Source: Rhodospirillaceae bacterium (GTDB lineage: Bacteria; Pseudomonadota; Alphaproteobacteria; DSM-16000; Inquilinaceae). From it: 64,000 bases of DNA. Each line of letters begins with the position of its first letter. Position 1 is the first letter of the stretch. Location of the stretch: assembly GCA_020638575.1 (NCBI GenBank), contig JACKIH010000003.1:1903501-1967500 (forward strand). Reading direction: 5' to 3'. Of this stretch, positions 55,398 to 64,000 are shown piece after piece. Position numbers and translations under genes: made by a program. A model generated the notes under the pieces. That model was not told the origin of the DNA. It did no database searches and worked only from the letters and a program-made list of their open reading frames with translations.

Positions 55398-56564
55398 TCA
55401 GGCCGCCCCTTCCAGGCGCCGCGCCAGGCGCTCCAGCATGCCGAGGCACTGGGCCAACTGGTCCTCGGCGATGAATTCGTCGGCCTTGTGCGCCTGCTCG
55501 ATGGAGCCGGGACCGCACACCACGGTGGACATGCCGAGCGCCTGGTAGAGCCCGGCCTCGGTGCCGAAGGACACCACATCGGTGGCGTTGCCGCCGGTGA
55601 GCGCTGCGGCCAGGCGCACCGCCTCGCTGTCGGCCATGGGCTCCAGCCCGTCCACCTCGCCCAACACGGTGGTCTCGATGGCGGCATCGGGATGGACCGC
55701 GCGCATGGCCGGCAACAGGGTGTCTTCGGCATAAGCGGCAATGGCGCTTTTCAGGAAGACCACGTCGGCCGGTGCGACGGGCCGGAACTCCCAGTCCACC
55801 TGGCAGTGGTCGGCGATCACGTTCTGGGCGATGCCGCCGGCCATGCGGCCCACCTGCAGCGTGGAGAAGGGCGGCCGGAAGGGCGAACCGGCGATGGCGC
55901 GGGCTTTCAGCGCCTCGCGCAGTTCCAGCAGGCGGGCGACGTAGCGCACGGCGTATTCCACCGCACTCACCCCGGCATCGGGGTCGGAACCGTGGCCGGC
56001 CAGGCCCTTGAACGCCACGGAATACTCGTAGCAGCCCTTGTGGCCTTCGATGATGCGCATCTCCGTCGGTTCGCCGATGAGGCAGATGGCGGGGCGGCGG
56101 CCGCTGGCCTTCAGTGCCTGCAACAGCACCTTGGCCCCCATGCAGCCGACCTCCTCGTCGTAGGTCAGTGCCAAGTGCAGCGGCCGGGCGAGATCGGCTT
56201 CGGCAAAGCGCGGCGCCATGGCGAGCGCGCAGGCGATGAAGCCCTTCATGTCGCACGCGCCGCGGCCATAGAGGCGGCCGTCCCGCCGGGTGAGCGCGAA
56301 AGGCTCCACCGACCACTCCTGGCCGTCCACCGGCACCACGTCGGTGTGGCCCGACAGCACGATGCCGCCGTCCTCCTCCGGGCCGATGGTGGCGAACAGG
56401 TTGGCCTTGGTGCCGGACGGATCGAGCGTCATCTCCGTTTTCGCCCCCAGCGCATCCAGCTTGGCGGCACAGTAGGCGATCAGCTCCAGGTTGCTGTCGG
56501 CCGACACGGTGGGCTGGGCGACCAGGTCGCCGAGCACCGCTGTGGCGTCCTCCAGCACGCTCAC
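55398..56564 (-). CDS. M20-family deacetylase (ArgE-like) of the ectoine cluster
   Basis: The 388-residue zinc hydrolase starts with GTG overlapping the stop of the upstream M24 gene. It has the first metal cluster SGHTDVVPVDGQEW, GRGACDMKG, the catalytic Glu in LTYDEEVGCMGA and GEPTEMRIIEGHKG. It is acetylornithine deacetylase-like. Opening of ectoine yields N-acetyl-diaminobutyrate, so this is the natural candidate for its deacetylation. Described clusters use an aspartoacylase-type EutE/DoeB instead, so this would be a non-orthologous variant. Confidence 0.85.
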   Translation of the reverse strand: MSVLEDATAVLGDLVAQPTVSADSNLELIAYCAAKLDALGAKTEMTLDPSGTKANLFATIGPEEDGGIVLSGHTDVVPVDGQEWSVEPFALTRRDGRLYGRGACDMKGFIACALAMAPRFAEADLARPLHLALTYDEEVGCMGAKVLLQALKASGRRPAICLIGEPTEMRIIEGHKGCYEYSVAFKGLAGHGSDPDAGVSAVEYAVRYVARLLELREALKARAIAGSPFRPPFSTLQVGRMAGGIAQNVIADHCQVDWEFRPVAPADVVFLKSAIAAYAEDTLLPAMRAVHPDAAIETTVLGEVDGLEPMADSEAVRLAAALTGGNATDVVSFGTEAGLYQALGMSTVVCGPGSIEQAHKADEFIAEDQLAQCLGMLERLARRLEGAA

Positions 56565-57745
56565 GGCTTGACGAAGAGCTTGCGGTCGACGCTGGCCAGG
56601 CACTCCGCCGGCCCGTTCTCGCGGATCAGGATGCTTTCGGTGATCTCCAGCCCCCAATCGGCCATCCACAGGCCGGGCATGAAGTGGAAGGTCATGCCGG
56701 CTTCCAGGATGGTGTCGTCGGTGGTGCGGAAGCTGATGGTGCGCTCGCCCCAGTCCGGCGGGTAGCTGAGGCCGATGGGATAGCCGCAGCGCCCTTCCCG
56801 CTCGATGCCGGCACGGCCCAGCGCGGCGTAGAGGGCGGCTGCCACATCGCCCGCCCGGTTGCCCGGCCGCGCCACCTCCAGCCCGTCGTTCAGCCCCTCC
56901 ACCAGTGCCTTCTCCGCCTCCACCAGGTAGTGCGGCGGGGTGCCGAGATAGACGGTGCGGCAGAGCGGGCAATGGTAGCGGCGCACGCAGCCCGCCAGCT
57001 CGAAGAAGGTGCCGGCACCCGGCTGGAACGGCTTGTCGTCCCAGGTGAGGTGCGGGGCGGCGGCGTCGCTGCCGGTGGGCAGCAGGGGGGCGATGGCGGG
57101 ATAATCGCCGCCGAACTCGGCGGTACCGGCGATCTGGGTACGGTAGACGTCCGCCACCAGGTCGTTCTTGCGGCGGCCCGGCTCGATCAGTTCGATGGCC
57201 CGCGCCATCGCCTTTTCCACGATGGTTGCCGCCTGGCGCATGTAGCCGATTTCGGCGGCGGACTTCACCGCGCGGCACCAGTTCACCAGCCCGGTGGCGT
57301 CGCGCATGGCGGCGTCCGGCAGGCCGGCGCGCAGCACGTCGAGCGCCTTGGCGGAGAAATAGTAGTTGTCCCACTCCGCCCCGAGGCGGGCGGTGGCCCA
57401 GCCGCGGTCGCGGATCAGGTCGGCCAGGTGCGCCATGGGATGCGCGGCGGGGTTCTGCACCAGGTGGTCGGGATAGCCGACGATGTCGGCCTCGGGCATG
57501 TAGACGGTGCGCACGGCCCCGTTGGCATCCTGCGAGCGGCCCCACCAGATGGGGTCGACCTCCTGGCCCACCAGCACGCCCTGGTGGACGTAGAAGCTCC
57601 AGCCGTCATAGCCGGTGAGCCAGGCCATGTTGGAGGGGTCGGTGATCCACAGCAGGTCGAGCCCGGCGGCCGCCATGGCGGTGCGCACCTTCACCAGGCG
57701 CTGGGCGTATTCAGCACGGGAGAACGGCAAGGCGACATCGGGCAT
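56561..57745 (-). CDS. doeA: ectoine hydrolase, M24 family (DoeA/EutD-like)
   Basis: The 394-residue protein has a creatinase-type N-terminus (LDLLWITDPSNMAWLTGYDGW) and an M24 domain with FFELAGCVRRYHCPLCRTVYLG and IGLSYPPDWGERTISF, as in DoeA. It should open the ectoine ring to N-acetyl-diaminobutyrate. It starts at MPDVALPFS (57745). It is translationally coupled to the M20 deacetylase, supporting sequential steps. Confidence 0.85.
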   Translation of the reverse strand: MPDVALPFSRAEYAQRLVKVRTAMAAAGLDLLWITDPSNMAWLTGYDGWSFYVHQGVLVGQEVDPIWWGRSQDANGAVRTVYMPEADIVGYPDHLVQNPAAHPMAHLADLIRDRGWATARLGAEWDNYYFSAKALDVLRAGLPDAAMRDATGLVNWCRAVKSAAEIGYMRQAATIVEKAMARAIELIEPGRRKNDLVADVYRTQIAGTAEFGGDYPAIAPLLPTGSDAAAPHLTWDDKPFQPGAGTFFELAGCVRRYHCPLCRTVYLGTPPHYLVEAEKALVEGLNDGLEVARPGNRAGDVAAALYAALGRAGIEREGRCGYPIGLSYPPDWGERTISFRTTDDTILEAGMTFHFMPGLWMADWGLEITESILIRENGPAECLASVDRKLFVKP

Positions 57746-57856
57746 GGGCGGGGGCCTTCGCAGCGGGCAGAACGACGCCCCGACGGTGGCAAATCGCCGG
57801 CCAGCCGGCAACGGCGAAACCGACGGCGCGTTGAGCGTATGCGACGGTTGGGCCCC

Positions 57857-58876
57857 CTACCGCCGCCCCGCCAACACGGCCAGCGAAAGCACGGCCTGGC
57901 GGCAGATGGTATCGGCCGGGTGGCCGGTGCGCTTGGTCAGCGCCTCGGTCTCGCCCAGGCGGGCCAGTGCGCGGTCGAGGCGGGCGAGCGGCCAGCGCTC
58001 CAGGCGGCGGCGGAAGGCGCCCTGCTGGTTTGGCCACACCTTGGGCTGGAGGGCGGCGATGGCGGCTTGCAGGCCGGCCCCGTCAGCCTCTGCCGAGCGC
58101 ACCCGATGCAGCCGCAGCATCTCGCGCAGCATGGCGCGGATGGCCGCCACCGCCGCCCCGCCGCCGGCAAAGAAGCGGTCGAGGGCCGCATCGGCGGCAA
58201 CCGGGTTGCCGGTGAGCGCGGCATCGACGATGTCGTCCAACGCCGGTTCCACCCCGTCGCCCACCACGGCCGCCACATCGGCCTCGGCGATCTGGCCCTT
58301 GCCGGCGGCATAGAGCGCCAGCTTTTCCACCTCCCGGTGCGCCAGCGCGCGGTCGGCCGCCAGGCGGTCCAGCAGGAGGTCGCGGGCACCCGGCGTCAGC
58401 CGCAGCTCGTCGGCCGCCAGCCAGCCGTCCACCAGGCGGGCGAGCGCCTCGCCCTCCGGCGCGTAGCAGCCGATCGAGGCCAGGTTGGCCGCGCCCTCGA
58501 ACAGCTTGCGCAGGCGCGAGCGGGCCGGCAGGTCGCCCGCCTCCACCACGATCAGCGCGTCGCCCGGCAGGCCCACCGCATCGGCCACCGCATCGGTGAG
58601 GCCGTCGCCGGCCTCGCGCACCCGCACCACCCGGCGCCCGCCGGTGAGCGCCAACGCGCCGAACTCGTCGGCCAGTCGGGGCGGGTCCTTCTGCAGGTCC
58701 GAGGCGGCGAACTCCGCAAAGCGGAAGGGATCGTCGCCGTCGCCGAGGATCGCCCGGCGCAGGGCCGCCCCATGTTCCAGCACCGCCCCCTGGTCGGGAC
58801 CGTAGAGCAGCACCGCGGCCACCGCCGGGTCCGGCGCGCGCAGGAACGCTGCGAGCCGGGCCGGCGGGATCCTCAT
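57857..58876 (-). CDS. holA: DNA polymerase III delta subunit
   Basis: The 339-residue protein starts [15 protein letters not shown] and has the clamp-loader delta layout (LLYGPDQGAVLEHGAALRRAI, LIVVEAGDLPARSRLRKLFE, and a helical C-terminus LDRALARLGETEALTKRTG). It opens the beta sliding clamp. It overlaps the end of lptE by 4 bases (ATGA), the usual alphaproteobacterial arrangement. Confidence 0.93.
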   Translation of the reverse strand: MRIPPARLAAFLRAPDPAVAAVLLYGPDQGAVLEHGAALRRAILGDGDDPFRFAEFAASDLQKDPPRLADEFGALALTGGRRVVRVREAGDGLTDAVADAVGLPGDALIVVEAGDLPARSRLRKLFEGAANLASIGCYAPEGEALARLVDGWLAADELRLTPGARDLLLDRLAADRALAHREVEKLALYAAGKGQIAEADVAAVVGDGVEPALDDIVDAALTGNPVAADAALDRFFAGGGAAVAAIRAMLREMLRLHRVRSAEADGAGLQAAIAALQPKVWPNQQGAFRRRLERWPLARLDRALARLGETEALTKRTGHPADTICRQAVLSLAVLAGRR

Positions 58877-59418
58877 GGCGCCGGCCGGGACCGGAAATAG
58901 ATGGCGAGCCGCCGGCTGATGTCTTCGGCGATCTGGTCGAGGGCGGCGTCGCGAGCGCTGTCGCGGCTGACCTCCGTGGCGTACTCGTCGGACAGGATGT
59001 CGAAGCCGGTGATCGAGCTGGTCCCGTCCTGGAAGGCGACGCTGCCGTCCGCCAGGTCGATCAGCCGGTAGGTTGCCGCCAATGTGATGTTGGCGCGGGT
59101 CGCCACATCGGTTTCGGTGATGCCGATACGCTCGGTCGACTGCACGAGCTGGGTTTCAAGCCGCCAGCGGGGATCGGCCGGGCGGCCCCGCGGCGTGATG
59201 CGCTCGGTGAGCAGGCGGCGCAGGATCTGGCCCTGCCGGTCGGCGATGACATCGACCGAGACGCGCGCCATCTCGGCCACCACGTCGGTGCCGCCGTCGC
59301 CACTGGTGCCGTAGAGCGGCTGGTAGCCGCAGGCCGCCAGCGCCAACGCCGCCGCCAGCCCGGCGGCCTGGCCGAGCACGGCGCGGCGGCCGCGCGGGAC
59401 GGGGTCACACGACGACAT
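58873..59418 (-). CDS. lptE: LPS-assembly lipoprotein LptE
   Basis: The 181-residue protein has a signal peptide with lipobox ([13 protein letters not shown]) and the LptE beta-sandwich pattern. GYQPLYG directly after the lipid cysteine is typical. It plugs the LptD outer-membrane pore. It overlaps leuS by 14 bases and holA by 4. Confidence 0.92.
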   Translation of the reverse strand: MSSCDPVPRGRRAVLGQAAGLAAALALAACGYQPLYGTSGDGGTDVVAEMARVSVDVIADRQGQILRRLLTERITPRGRPADPRWRLETQLVQSTERIGITETDVATRANITLAATYRLIDLADGSVAFQDGTSSITGFDILSDEYATEVSRDSARDAALDQIAEDISRRLAIYFRSRPAP

Positions 59419-62077
59419 TGACGATCCGATTGGGCACGACGATCACCTTGCGCGGCGGCTTGCCGGCCATGGCGCGCACCACATTGTCTTCGGCCAGGGC
59501 CTGTTCTTCGGCCACTGCCTTATCGACGTCGCGCGGCAGCGTCAGGGTGGCACGCAGCTTGCCGTTCACCTGCACCGCCACGGTGACGGTGTCCTCGGCC
59601 AGCAACGCGAGATCGACCTCGGGCCAAGGCGCATCCAGCAACAGCGTGTCGGCATGGCCCAGGTGCTGCCACAGCTCCTCGCACAGGTGCGGCATCATCG
59701 GGCCGACCAGGCGCACCAGCGCTTCGGATGCCTCGCGCAGCGCCCAGCCATCGGCCGGCCCTTGAGGTGCGAACTCGGCGACCCCGGTGGTCAGCTCGCG
59801 CAGCCGCGCGATCGCCCGGTTGAAGCGGAACCCGGCGAAGTCGGCGTCCACCGCCGCCACCGTCTTGTGGGCGAGCGCGCGCAGCGACTGTGCGGCCGCC
59901 GACAGGCCGTCCGGCAACGGGGTGCCCGGCGGCGGCAGGTCCACCGCCGGTTCGGTGATCAGGCGGAACAGCCGGTTGGCGTAGCGCCAGGCCCCTTCGA
60001 TGCCCGCTTCGGTCCATTCCAGGTCGCGTTCCGGCGGGCTGTCGGACAGCAGCAGCAGGCGCACGGTGTCGGCGCCGTAGCCGTCCACCATGGCCTCCAG
60101 GCCCACCACGTTCTTCTTGGACTTGGACATCTTCTCCAGGCGGCCGCGGGTCACCGGCGCACCGTCGGCGAGCCGCACCAGCGCACCGTCGCGCTCGCCC
60201 GTCTCCTCCGGATAGACCCAGTCGCCGCCGGCGGTCTGCAGCGTCTCGTGCACCACCATGCCCTGGGTCATCAGCCGGGCGAAGGGCTCGTCGGCCACCC
60301 GGTAGCCGCACGCCTTGAGCGCGCGCGTGAAGAAGCGGCTATAGAGAAGGTGCAGCACCGCGTGCTCGATGCCGCCGATATACTGGTCGACCGGCATCCA
60401 GTAGCCGGTTGCCGCCTCGTCGAACGGCACGTCGCTGTCCGGCGAACAGAAGCGCAGGAAGTACCAGCTCGATTCGACGAAGGTGTCGAAGGTGTCGGTC
60501 TCGCGCAGTGCCGGCTCGCCGGTTTCCGGGCAGGTGGTGTGCTTCCAGGTGGGATGGCGGTCGAGCGGGTTGCCCGGCTTGTCGAACTCCACGTCGTCGG
60601 GCAGCGCCACCGGGAGCTGGTCTTCCGGCACCGGCACCATGACACCGTCCGACACGCGGTAGACCACCGGGATCGGGCAGCCCCAGTAACGCTGGCGCGA
60701 CACGCCCCAGTCGCGCAGCCGGAAGGTTACCGCCCCGGTGCCGGCATCGGCCTTTTCCAATGCTGCGATGGCGATGGCCTTGGCTTCGGCGACGGAGAGC
60801 ACCGGCTTATCGGTCAGGTGGCCGAGATTGTAGCGGTAGGCGGCCAGGCCGGTATCGGAATAGGCGGTGGTGCCGACATGGAACACCGTCGCACCGTCCG
60901 CGGCGGTCTGCACCGGGTCGCCATCGAAGGCGGCGCGCAGGCTTTCCGGCAGGTCGGCCGCTTCGGCATCGGAATAGCAGCGATGGGTTTGCGGCCACAG
61001 CACCGGGATGACGGCGAGACTGTATTTGCGCGCGAAGTCGAGGTCGCGCTGGTCGTGGGCGGGGCAACCGAAGATGGCGCCCGTGCCGTAGTCCATCAGC
61101 ACGAAGTTGGCGGCGTAGACCGGCAGCTCGACATCCGGCAGGAACGGGTGGCGGGCGCGCAGGCCGGTGTCGTAGCCGCGCTTCTCCGCCGTTTCGATGG
61201 CCGCCTCGCTGGTGCCCAGCGCCCGGCATTCGGCAATGAACGCGGCCAGCCCGGCATCGCCCTCCGCGGCGGACAGCACCAGCGGATGATCGGCCGCCAG
61301 CGCGCAGAAGCTGGCGCCGAAGATGGTATCGGGCCGGGTGGTGAACACTTCCAGCCGGTCGTCGCGGCCCACCAGGTCGAACAGCATGGTGGCGCCGACC
61401 GACTTGCCGATCCAGTTCTCCTGCATCAGGCGCACCCGGTCGGGCCACTCGTCCAACGTTTCGATGGCCGCCAGCAGTTCGTCGGCGAACGCCGTGATGC
61501 GCAGGAACCACTGGGTGAGCTTGCGCCGCTCCACCACCGCCCCGGTGCGCCAGCCGCGGCCGTCGATCACCTGCTCGTTGGCCAGCACGGTGTGATCGAC
61601 GGGGTCCCAGTTGACCCAGCTTTCCCGGCGGTAGGCGAGGCCCGCCTTCAGGAAATCGAGGAACATCTTCTGTTCGTGGCGGTAGTAGTCCGGCCGGCAG
61701 GTGGCGATCTCGCGCCCCCAGTCGTAGGAGAGGCCGAGCAGACGAAGCTGCTCGCCCATCACCCGGATGTTCTCTTCGGTCCACACGGCGGGGTGGACCT
61801 TGTTCGCCATCGCCGCGTTTTCCGCCGGCAAGCCGAAGGCATCCCAGCCCATGGGGTGCAGTACGTTGAAGCCCTTGGCGCGCTTGTAGCGGGCCAGCAC
61901 GTCGCCGATGGTGTAGTTGCGCGCGTGGCCGACATGCAGGCGCCCCGAGGGATAGGGGAACATCTCCAGCACGTAGTATTTCGGCCGCGCGGCATCCTCA
62001 GCGACCCGGAACGACCCCCGGTCGGCCCAGATCTGTTGCCATTTGCGGTCGACGTCCTTGAAGGCGTAGCGGGCCAT
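59405..62077 (-). CDS. leuS: leucyl-tRNA synthetase
   Basis: The 890-residue enzyme has the class I signatures [12 protein letters not shown] (HIGH-type) and KMSKSKKNV (KMSKS). It also has the editing domain region with [12 protein letters not shown] and [16 protein letters not shown]. It charges tRNA-Leu. It heads the leuS-lptE-holA operon. Confidence 0.98.
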   Translation of the reverse strand: MARYAFKDVDRKWQQIWADRGSFRVAEDAARPKYYVLEMFPYPSGRLHVGHARNYTIGDVLARYKRAKGFNVLHPMGWDAFGLPAENAAMANKVHPAVWTEENIRVMGEQLRLLGLSYDWGREIATCRPDYYRHEQKMFLDFLKAGLAYRRESWVNWDPVDHTVLANEQVIDGRGWRTGAVVERRKLTQWFLRITAFADELLAAIETLDEWPDRVRLMQENWIGKSVGATMLFDLVGRDDRLEVFTTRPDTIFGASFCALAADHPLVLSAAEGDAGLAAFIAECRALGTSEAAIETAEKRGYDTGLRARHPFLPDVELPVYAANFVLMDYGTGAIFGCPAHDQRDLDFARKYSLAVIPVLWPQTHRCYSDAEAADLPESLRAAFDGDPVQTAADGATVFHVGTTAYSDTGLAAYRYNLGHLTDKPVLSVAEAKAIAIAALEKADAGTGAVTFRLRDWGVSRQRYWGCPIPVVYRVSDGVMVPVPEDQLPVALPDDVEFDKPGNPLDRHPTWKHTTCPETGEPALRETDTFDTFVESSWYFLRFCSPDSDVPFDEAATGYWMPVDQYIGGIEHAVLHLLYSRFFTRALKACGYRVADEPFARLMTQGMVVHETLQTAGGDWVYPEETGERDGALVRLADGAPVTRGRLEKMSKSKKNVVGLEAMVDGYGADTVRLLLLSDSPPERDLEWTEAGIEGAWRYANRLFRLITEPAVDLPPPGTPLPDGLSAAAQSLRALAHKTVAAVDADFAGFRFNRAIARLRELTTGVAEFAPQGPADGWALREASEALVRLVGPMMPHLCEELWQHLGHADTLLLDAPWPEVDLALLAEDTVTVAVQVNGKLRATLTLPRDVDKAVAEEQALAEDNVVRAMAGKPPRKVIVVPNRIVNVVV

Positions 62078-62169
62078 GGTGCGGGGTCTTCACATTGCGG
62101 ATCCGGGCGCGGGCGCAGCCTCGGGCCGGCCGGCGCCGGACAGCAGGGCGGGTACCCGCGGCCCCGACC

Positions 62170-62703
62170 TTAGTTGGTGACGGCGGTGGACGCGATGCGC
62201 AGTTGGCGCGCGCGGGTCAGGATCGCGTCTTCAATGGTGGTTGCGGTTTCCGGCGTTACCGTCGCGTCCTGCCAGTTGCCCCGGGCGTCCTGCACCTGGC
62301 GGAACACGCCGACGCGCACGCCGTCGGCCCGCAATTCGCGGTCGAGGATATAGACGTTCAGCTTCAGCCGTTCGGTGGGGGTGTCCACCGGCGTGTACCA
62401 ATCGGTGATGATGACGCCGCCGAACGGATCGGCCGAGGTGACCGGCATGAACGATACGGTGTCGAGCGCTGCCCGCCACAGATAGCTGTTGACGCCGATG
62501 CCCGAACCGCCGCCTTCGCCGCCGCTGCTGCCGCTGCCCATGCTGAACAGGGTGATGCCGTCGCCGCCGAACAGCGAGCCACCGGGCTGCTGCGGCCCCT
62601 GCTGGTGGTCGGGGTAAGTCTGCGGTGCCGCCCCACCGCCGCAGGCCGCGACCGCCAGGCAAAGGCCGAGCATCGCCGCCATGTGTGCCAATCGCCGTTT
62701 CAT
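62170..62703 (-). CDS. DUF3576-family lipoprotein
   Basis: The 177-residue protein has a signal peptide and lipobox (LCLAVAACGGG), a glycine/serine-rich linker (GSGSSGGEGGGSG) and the DUF3576 core (GVNSYLWRAALDTVSFMP, DWYTPVDTPTERLKLNVYIL). It precedes leuS in many alphaproteobacteria. Function is unknown; an outer-membrane location is likely. Confidence 0.88.
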   Translation of the reverse strand: MKRRLAHMAAMLGLCLAVAACGGGAAPQTYPDHQQGPQQPGGSLFGGDGITLFSMGSGSSGGEGGGSGIGVNSYLWRAALDTVSFMPVTSADPFGGVIITDWYTPVDTPTERLKLNVYILDRELRADGVRVGVFRQVQDARGNWQDATVTPETATTIEDAILTRARQLRIASTAVTN

Positions 62704-62851
62704 GCTTCTTTTTCGTCTCCCAGACCGCTCTGGCGCCATATAAGGCGACCATCGCCTTTGGCGCAACAAATCCACCGAGTCGTTAAGCAGGCTGGATGCC
62801 TGCGGTTTAGGGCGGGGATGGGGCGGCATGTGGGCCCCGGTGACACATCTG

Positions 62852-62878
62852 TTGCAGTTTAGCCGCACTAAGCTGCAA
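62852..62878. promoter_or_regulatory. inverted repeat in the divergent region before the porin gene
   Basis: TTGCAGTTTAG (62852-62862) and CTAAGCTGCAA (62868-62878) match at 10 of 11 positions around CCGCA. It lies in the 332-bp gap 62704-63035 between the divergent DUF3576 and porin genes, about 160 bases from each. It could be an operator or a leader hairpin; no gene is otherwise seen in this gap. Confidence 0.4.
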
Positions 62879-63035
62879 ACGATGGTCACGCCCATTTCAC
62901 CCGTTCGCACCGGCAAAACCCCTGATATTCTCAGTCACCGGCGAGCCACCTAAAGGTGCGTGCCAGCGGGAAGCACAGAACCTCCGGACAATTAGGGACA
63001 CTCGCTCCCGGGCACTCATATCTGGAGTTCAGGAC

Positions 63036-64000
63036 ATGACGAGGAAATTGCTTCTGGGCACGACTGCGATGTGCGCTGTGGTTGCCCTGTCCCAACCTGC
63101 GGCGGCCCAGGTGGAAGTCACCGTCGGTGGCTTCATGTACCAGTGGTTCGGCTGGGGCGACAACGAAGACACCGCACCCGGCGCCACCAACCTGCAGGAC
63201 GTCAACCAGTTCAACGACAGCGAAATCATCTTCTCCTTTGAGGGGCTGACCGACAACGGCCTGACTTTCGGCGGTCAGGTTCAGTTGGAAGGCTTCGCCA
63301 ATGCCGATACCGGGGGCACCGCTGGCGGCACCGTTGGCACTGGTGGTACCGGTACGGGCGACGTCATCGACGAGTCCTACCTCTATCTGTCGGGCGATTT
63401 CGGCCGCGTCCTCCTGGGCTCGGAAAACAGTGCTGGCTACCTGATGCAGGTGGCGTCGCCGAACGTCGGCCTGGCCATCAACTCCGGCTCCAACACCGCC
63501 TTCATCGTCGATCCCACCGGCGGCTCGCTGTTCCGCTCGCCCATGGGCTCCACCTACATCGAAGCGGCCCTGGACAACGACTCCGAGAAGATCACCTACT
63601 TCACGCCGCGGTTCAACGGCTTCCAGTTCGGCGCGTCCTATGCGCCCGAGCTGGTGCAGGACGACACCGCCCAGCAGACCCGCACCGGCACCTACGTCAA
63701 CGGTGTCACGCTCGGCGCCAATTACACCGGCGAGTTTGACGGCATCGGCATCAGCGTGGCCGGCGGCTTCTTCTTCGCCGAGCAGGGCTCGGGCTTCGCC
63801 AACGTCGCCAATGTGGCGGGTGTGGACACCACCGACGACTTCTACGGCGCGTCGGCCGGCATCACCGTAAGCTACATGGGCTTCGAGGCCGGCTTCAGCT
63901 ACGCCAATGTGTGGTCGGGTGTGATCGACACCGCCGCCGCTACCTCGACCGAAGGCCAGGGCTTCGACGCCGGCATCGCCTACACCACGGGCGCGCTGTC
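63036..64000 (+). CDS. porin, partial at the window end
   Basis: The visible 321 residues begin MTRKLLLGTTAMCAVVALSQ with a signal peptide ending AAAQV. They continue with a beta-barrel pattern (GGFMYQWFGWGD, FEGLTDNGLTFGGQVQLEGF, FGRVLLGSENSAGYLM, ITYFTPRFNGFQFGASY). It is a Gram-negative trimeric-type porin, common in Rhodospirillales. The start follows TGGAGTTCAGGAC. The end of the gene is beyond the window. Confidence 0.9.
   Translation, partial: MTRKLLLGTTAMCAVVALSQPAAAQVEVTVGGFMYQWFGWGDNEDTAPGATNLQDVNQFNDSEIIFSFEGLTDNGLTFGGQVQLEGFANADTGGTAGGTVGTGGTGTGDVIDESYLYLSGDFGRVLLGSENSAGYLMQVASPNVGLAINSGSNTAFIVDPTGGSLFRSPMGSTYIEAALDNDSEKITYFTPRFNGFQFGASYAPELVQDDTAQQTRTGTYVNGVTLGANYTGEFDGIGISVAGGFFFAEQGSGFANVANVAGVDTTDDFYGASAGITVSYMGFEAGFSYANVWSGVIDTAAATSTEGQGFDAGIAYTTGAL

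Overview
The window is high-GC alphaproteobacterial chromosome, probably Rhodospirillales or a close marine relative. This rests on the cluster DUF3576 lipoprotein - leuS - lptE - holA, the comM/gshB pair, an ectoine uptake and breakdown cluster, and the porin type. All family names come from reading the proteins; no database search was run.

Layout. Bases 1-20,300 are backbone: etfB, elbB, comM, gshB, a SirB1-like protein, an ETF-beta-lysine-methyltransferase-like enzyme, an acetylpolyamine deacetylase, a Na/Pi cotransporter, a LuxO-like sigma-54 activator with its hybrid histidine kinase, and manC. The 704-bp gap below the luxO-like gene holds what looks like a LuxO-box, a near-consensus -24/-12 promoter and three strong hairpins. 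That is the layout of a Vibrio-type LuxO-to-small-RNA circuit and is the most interesting signal here. Upstream of manC lie arrays of 35-bp and 67-bp tandem repeats.

Bases about 20,400-46,100 are a mobile island of lower and patchier GC, ending in a tRNA-Arg(ACG) gene. A large serine recombinase gene runs into the 3' end of that tRNA. The island carries mobC and a relaxase, two VirD4-type coupling proteins but no recognisable type IV secretion channel, an XRE regulator coupled to a resolvase, and an AbiEi antitoxin whose AbiEii toxin is truncated. It also holds an AbiJ-N-terminal-domain protein, a class II Fic protein, an LpxI-fold protein, a 2-oxoglutarate dioxygenase, an IS5-family element that splits a membrane protein gene exactly at a CTAG duplication, a tyrosine-integrase remnant, and many small unknown genes. 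It looks like a composite, partly decayed mobilizable element. An unexplained array of short hairpins with similar loops lies upstream of the fic gene.

Bases 46,400-57,800 hold a lipoprotein and then, on the minus strand, an ectoine/hydroxyectoine cluster. It comprises an M24 hydrolase, an M20 deacetylase, the ABC transporter ehuB-ehuC-ehuD-ehuA, eutB, a hexapeptide acetyltransferase, eutC and a second M24 hydrolase. It should import ectoines, open the ring and deacetylate the product. Bases 57,857-62,703 hold housekeeping genes, and the window ends inside a porin gene.
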